NCBI GenBank assembly: GCA_044220535.1
Contig: JBGAQU010000076.1
Location: 1-13,210 of the forward strand
Direction of reading: 5' to 3'
Source: JBDHTS01 sp044220535
GTDB lineage: Bacteria; Pseudomonadota; Alphaproteobacteria; Micavibrionales; Micavibrionaceae
DNA length: 13,210 nt
A program made the position numbers and the translations under genes. Shown in pieces: positions 12,291 through 13,210 of this stretch (positions are counted from its first letter, which is position 1; each line of letters opens with the position of its first letter). The notes below the pieces were generated by a model. It saw nothing but the letters and a program-made list of their open reading frames with translations, made no database searches and was not told where the DNA came from.

Positions 12291-13210
12291 CTATAGATCC
12301 CGGCCTTCGCCGGGATGACAGCGCTTTCCACTTCTAAGCATTTCCAAAACCCCCTCAAAATCGCCCGGCAATGCCGCTTCAAACCGCATCTCATCCCCTG
12401 TCAGCGGATGAATAAACCCGATCCGGAAGGCATGCAGCATTTGGCGTGGCAGTTCAATAATATCTTCGATTTCTTCACCTTCCATATCGATTTTCTTCAA
12501 AAGCGCCCTTTGCGCCGTCGGTTGCGACCCATAGAGCAGGTCACCAACCAGCGGATGGCCGATATGCGCCATATGGACGCGGATCTGATGCGTACGTCCC
12601 GTCTCCAATTTGCATTCCACCAGGGCAACCGACTCACCAAACCGTTCGGTAACTTTGTAATGTGTGATCGCATCCCGTCCGCCACGTCGAGCAATCATCA
12701 TTTTTTGACGATTGGCTGTACTGCGCGCAATCGGCGCATCGACATGCCCGAAAGCAGGCATTGGAATTTTCCAGACCAGCGCCTTGTAGACGCGGCTTAA
12801 ACTGCGATCGGATAATTGTGCCGACAATCCCTGATGCGCGGCGTCGGATTTCGCGACCACCATCAGGCCGGTCGTATCCTTGTCCAGCCTGTGCACGATA
12901 CCCGGGCGCAACACGCCGCCAATCCCCGACAGGCTGTCCCCGCAATGATAGAGCAGCGCATTAACCAAAGTGCCGGATGGATTCCCCGCCCCCGGATGCA
13001 CCACCAGCCCCGCCTGCTTGTTAATCACCAGCAGATCGTCGTCTTCATACACGATATCCAGCGGAATATTCTCCGGCTCCGGATGATGTGGCACCGCAGC
13101 TGGAACCGCGACGCTTAAGCTGTCGCCTTCCATGATCGCGGCGGACGGATCACGGCACGGCGCACCATTGACCATCACCGCACCGTCCAGAATCAGTGCT
13201 TTCAGCCGCG
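12291..13210 (-). CDS. rluD: 23S rRNA pseudouridine synthase, RluD type, 5'-truncated by window edge
   Basis: RluA-family enzymes isomerise uridine to pseudouridine; RluD acts on helix 69 of 23S rRNA. The frame is open to the window end. It begins inside the S4 RNA-binding domain (RLKALILDGAVMVNG, then GDSLSV), so the GTG near 13178 is not the true start. The catalytic domain shows IVYEDDDLLVINKQAGLVVHP, the catalytic-Asp motif GIVHRLDKDTTGLMVVAK, the conserved SRVYKALVW strand, and the C-terminal signature GRTHQIRVHMAHIGHPLVGD. About 306 residues are present. The final nine or so residues (CHPGEGRDL) and the TAG come from a palindromic repeat at 12296-12319, so the original C terminus was probably near LEMLRSGKR. 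RluC-type specificity cannot be fully excluded. Confidence 0.92.
   Translation of the reverse strand, partial: RLKALILDGAVMVNGAPCRDPSAAIMEGDSLSVAVPAAVPHHPEPENIPLDIVYEDDDLLVINKQAGLVVHPGAGNPSGTLVNALLYHCGDSLSGIGGVLRPGIVHRLDKDTTGLMVVAKSDAAHQGLSAQLSDRSLSRVYKALVWKIPMPAFGHVDAPIARSTANRQKMMIARRGGRDAITHYKVTERFGESVALVECKLETGRTHQIRVHMAHIGHPLVGDLLYGSQPTAQRALLKKIDMEGEEIEDIIELPRQMLHAFRIGFIHPLTGDEMRFEAALPGDFEGVLEMLRSGKRCHPGEGRDL
12296..12319. repeat. palindromic repeat overlapping the 3' end of rluD
   Basis: GATCCCGGC, CTTC, GCCGGGATGAC is the exact inverse of 12178-12201. It lies within the last codons of rluD and, read on the minus strand, encodes the HPGEGRD tail typical of this repeat family when translated. 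Confidence 0.85.

Noticed and set aside
9558..12319. A CRISPR array made of the GTCATCCC repeats
   Set aside because: The copies are irregularly spaced, in both orientations, individually palindromic, and separated by genes.

Overview
The window looks like chromosomal DNA of a Gram-negative alphaproteobacterium. The main evidence is the gene order infA-maf-RNase G, which is typical of that class. Supporting evidence is a tamA-tamB pair, an outer-membrane YjbH-type protein, and many short GTCATCCCGGC...GCCGGGAT palindromes between genes. I cannot name a genus. Coding density is high, and several genes appear to use non-ATG starts (CTG for the RNase, TTG for tamA, GTG or TTG for the yjbH-like gene).

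Layout, left to right. (1) 2-1462 (+) is glycerol kinase glpK, missing only its first few codons. (2) 1505-2284 is a tRNA-Phe(GAA) gene on the minus strand whose 3' two thirds are duplicated 706 bp downstream. A complete higB-higA toxin-antitoxin operon, and nothing else recognisable, sits between the two copies. This has the architecture of a very small tRNA-integrated islet without its own integrase. (3) 4358-2339 (-) is infA-maf-rng, an overlapping or tightly spaced operon with a good sigma70-type promoter at 4398-4426. (4) 4539-9502 (+) is tamA-tamB, joined by a one-base TGATG overlap and divergent from infA across a 180-bp intergenic region whose two candidate promoters share a symmetric -10 core. 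(5) 9700-11781 (+) is a YjbH-family outer-membrane beta-barrel protein. (6) 11782-12290 is a 509-bp stretch without a convincing protein gene. It carries palindromic repeat elements, a plus-strand terminator-like hairpin, and a minus-strand promoter-operator-terminator arrangement that looks like a small RNA gene of about 160 nt. (7) 13210-12291 (-) is rluD, truncated by the window edge at its 5' end, with its last codons and stop supplied by one of the palindromic repeats.

Functionally the window mixes housekeeping functions (translation initiation, nucleotide-pool hygiene, RNA turnover, 23S rRNA pseudouridylation, tRNA-Phe, glycerol use) with envelope assembly (TamA/TamB and a large outer-membrane barrel beside it). 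The two most interesting items are the tRNA-Phe/HigBA islet and the candidate sRNA unit upstream of the 3' end of yjbH. All calls come from reading the sequence and recalling family motifs; no database search was possible.
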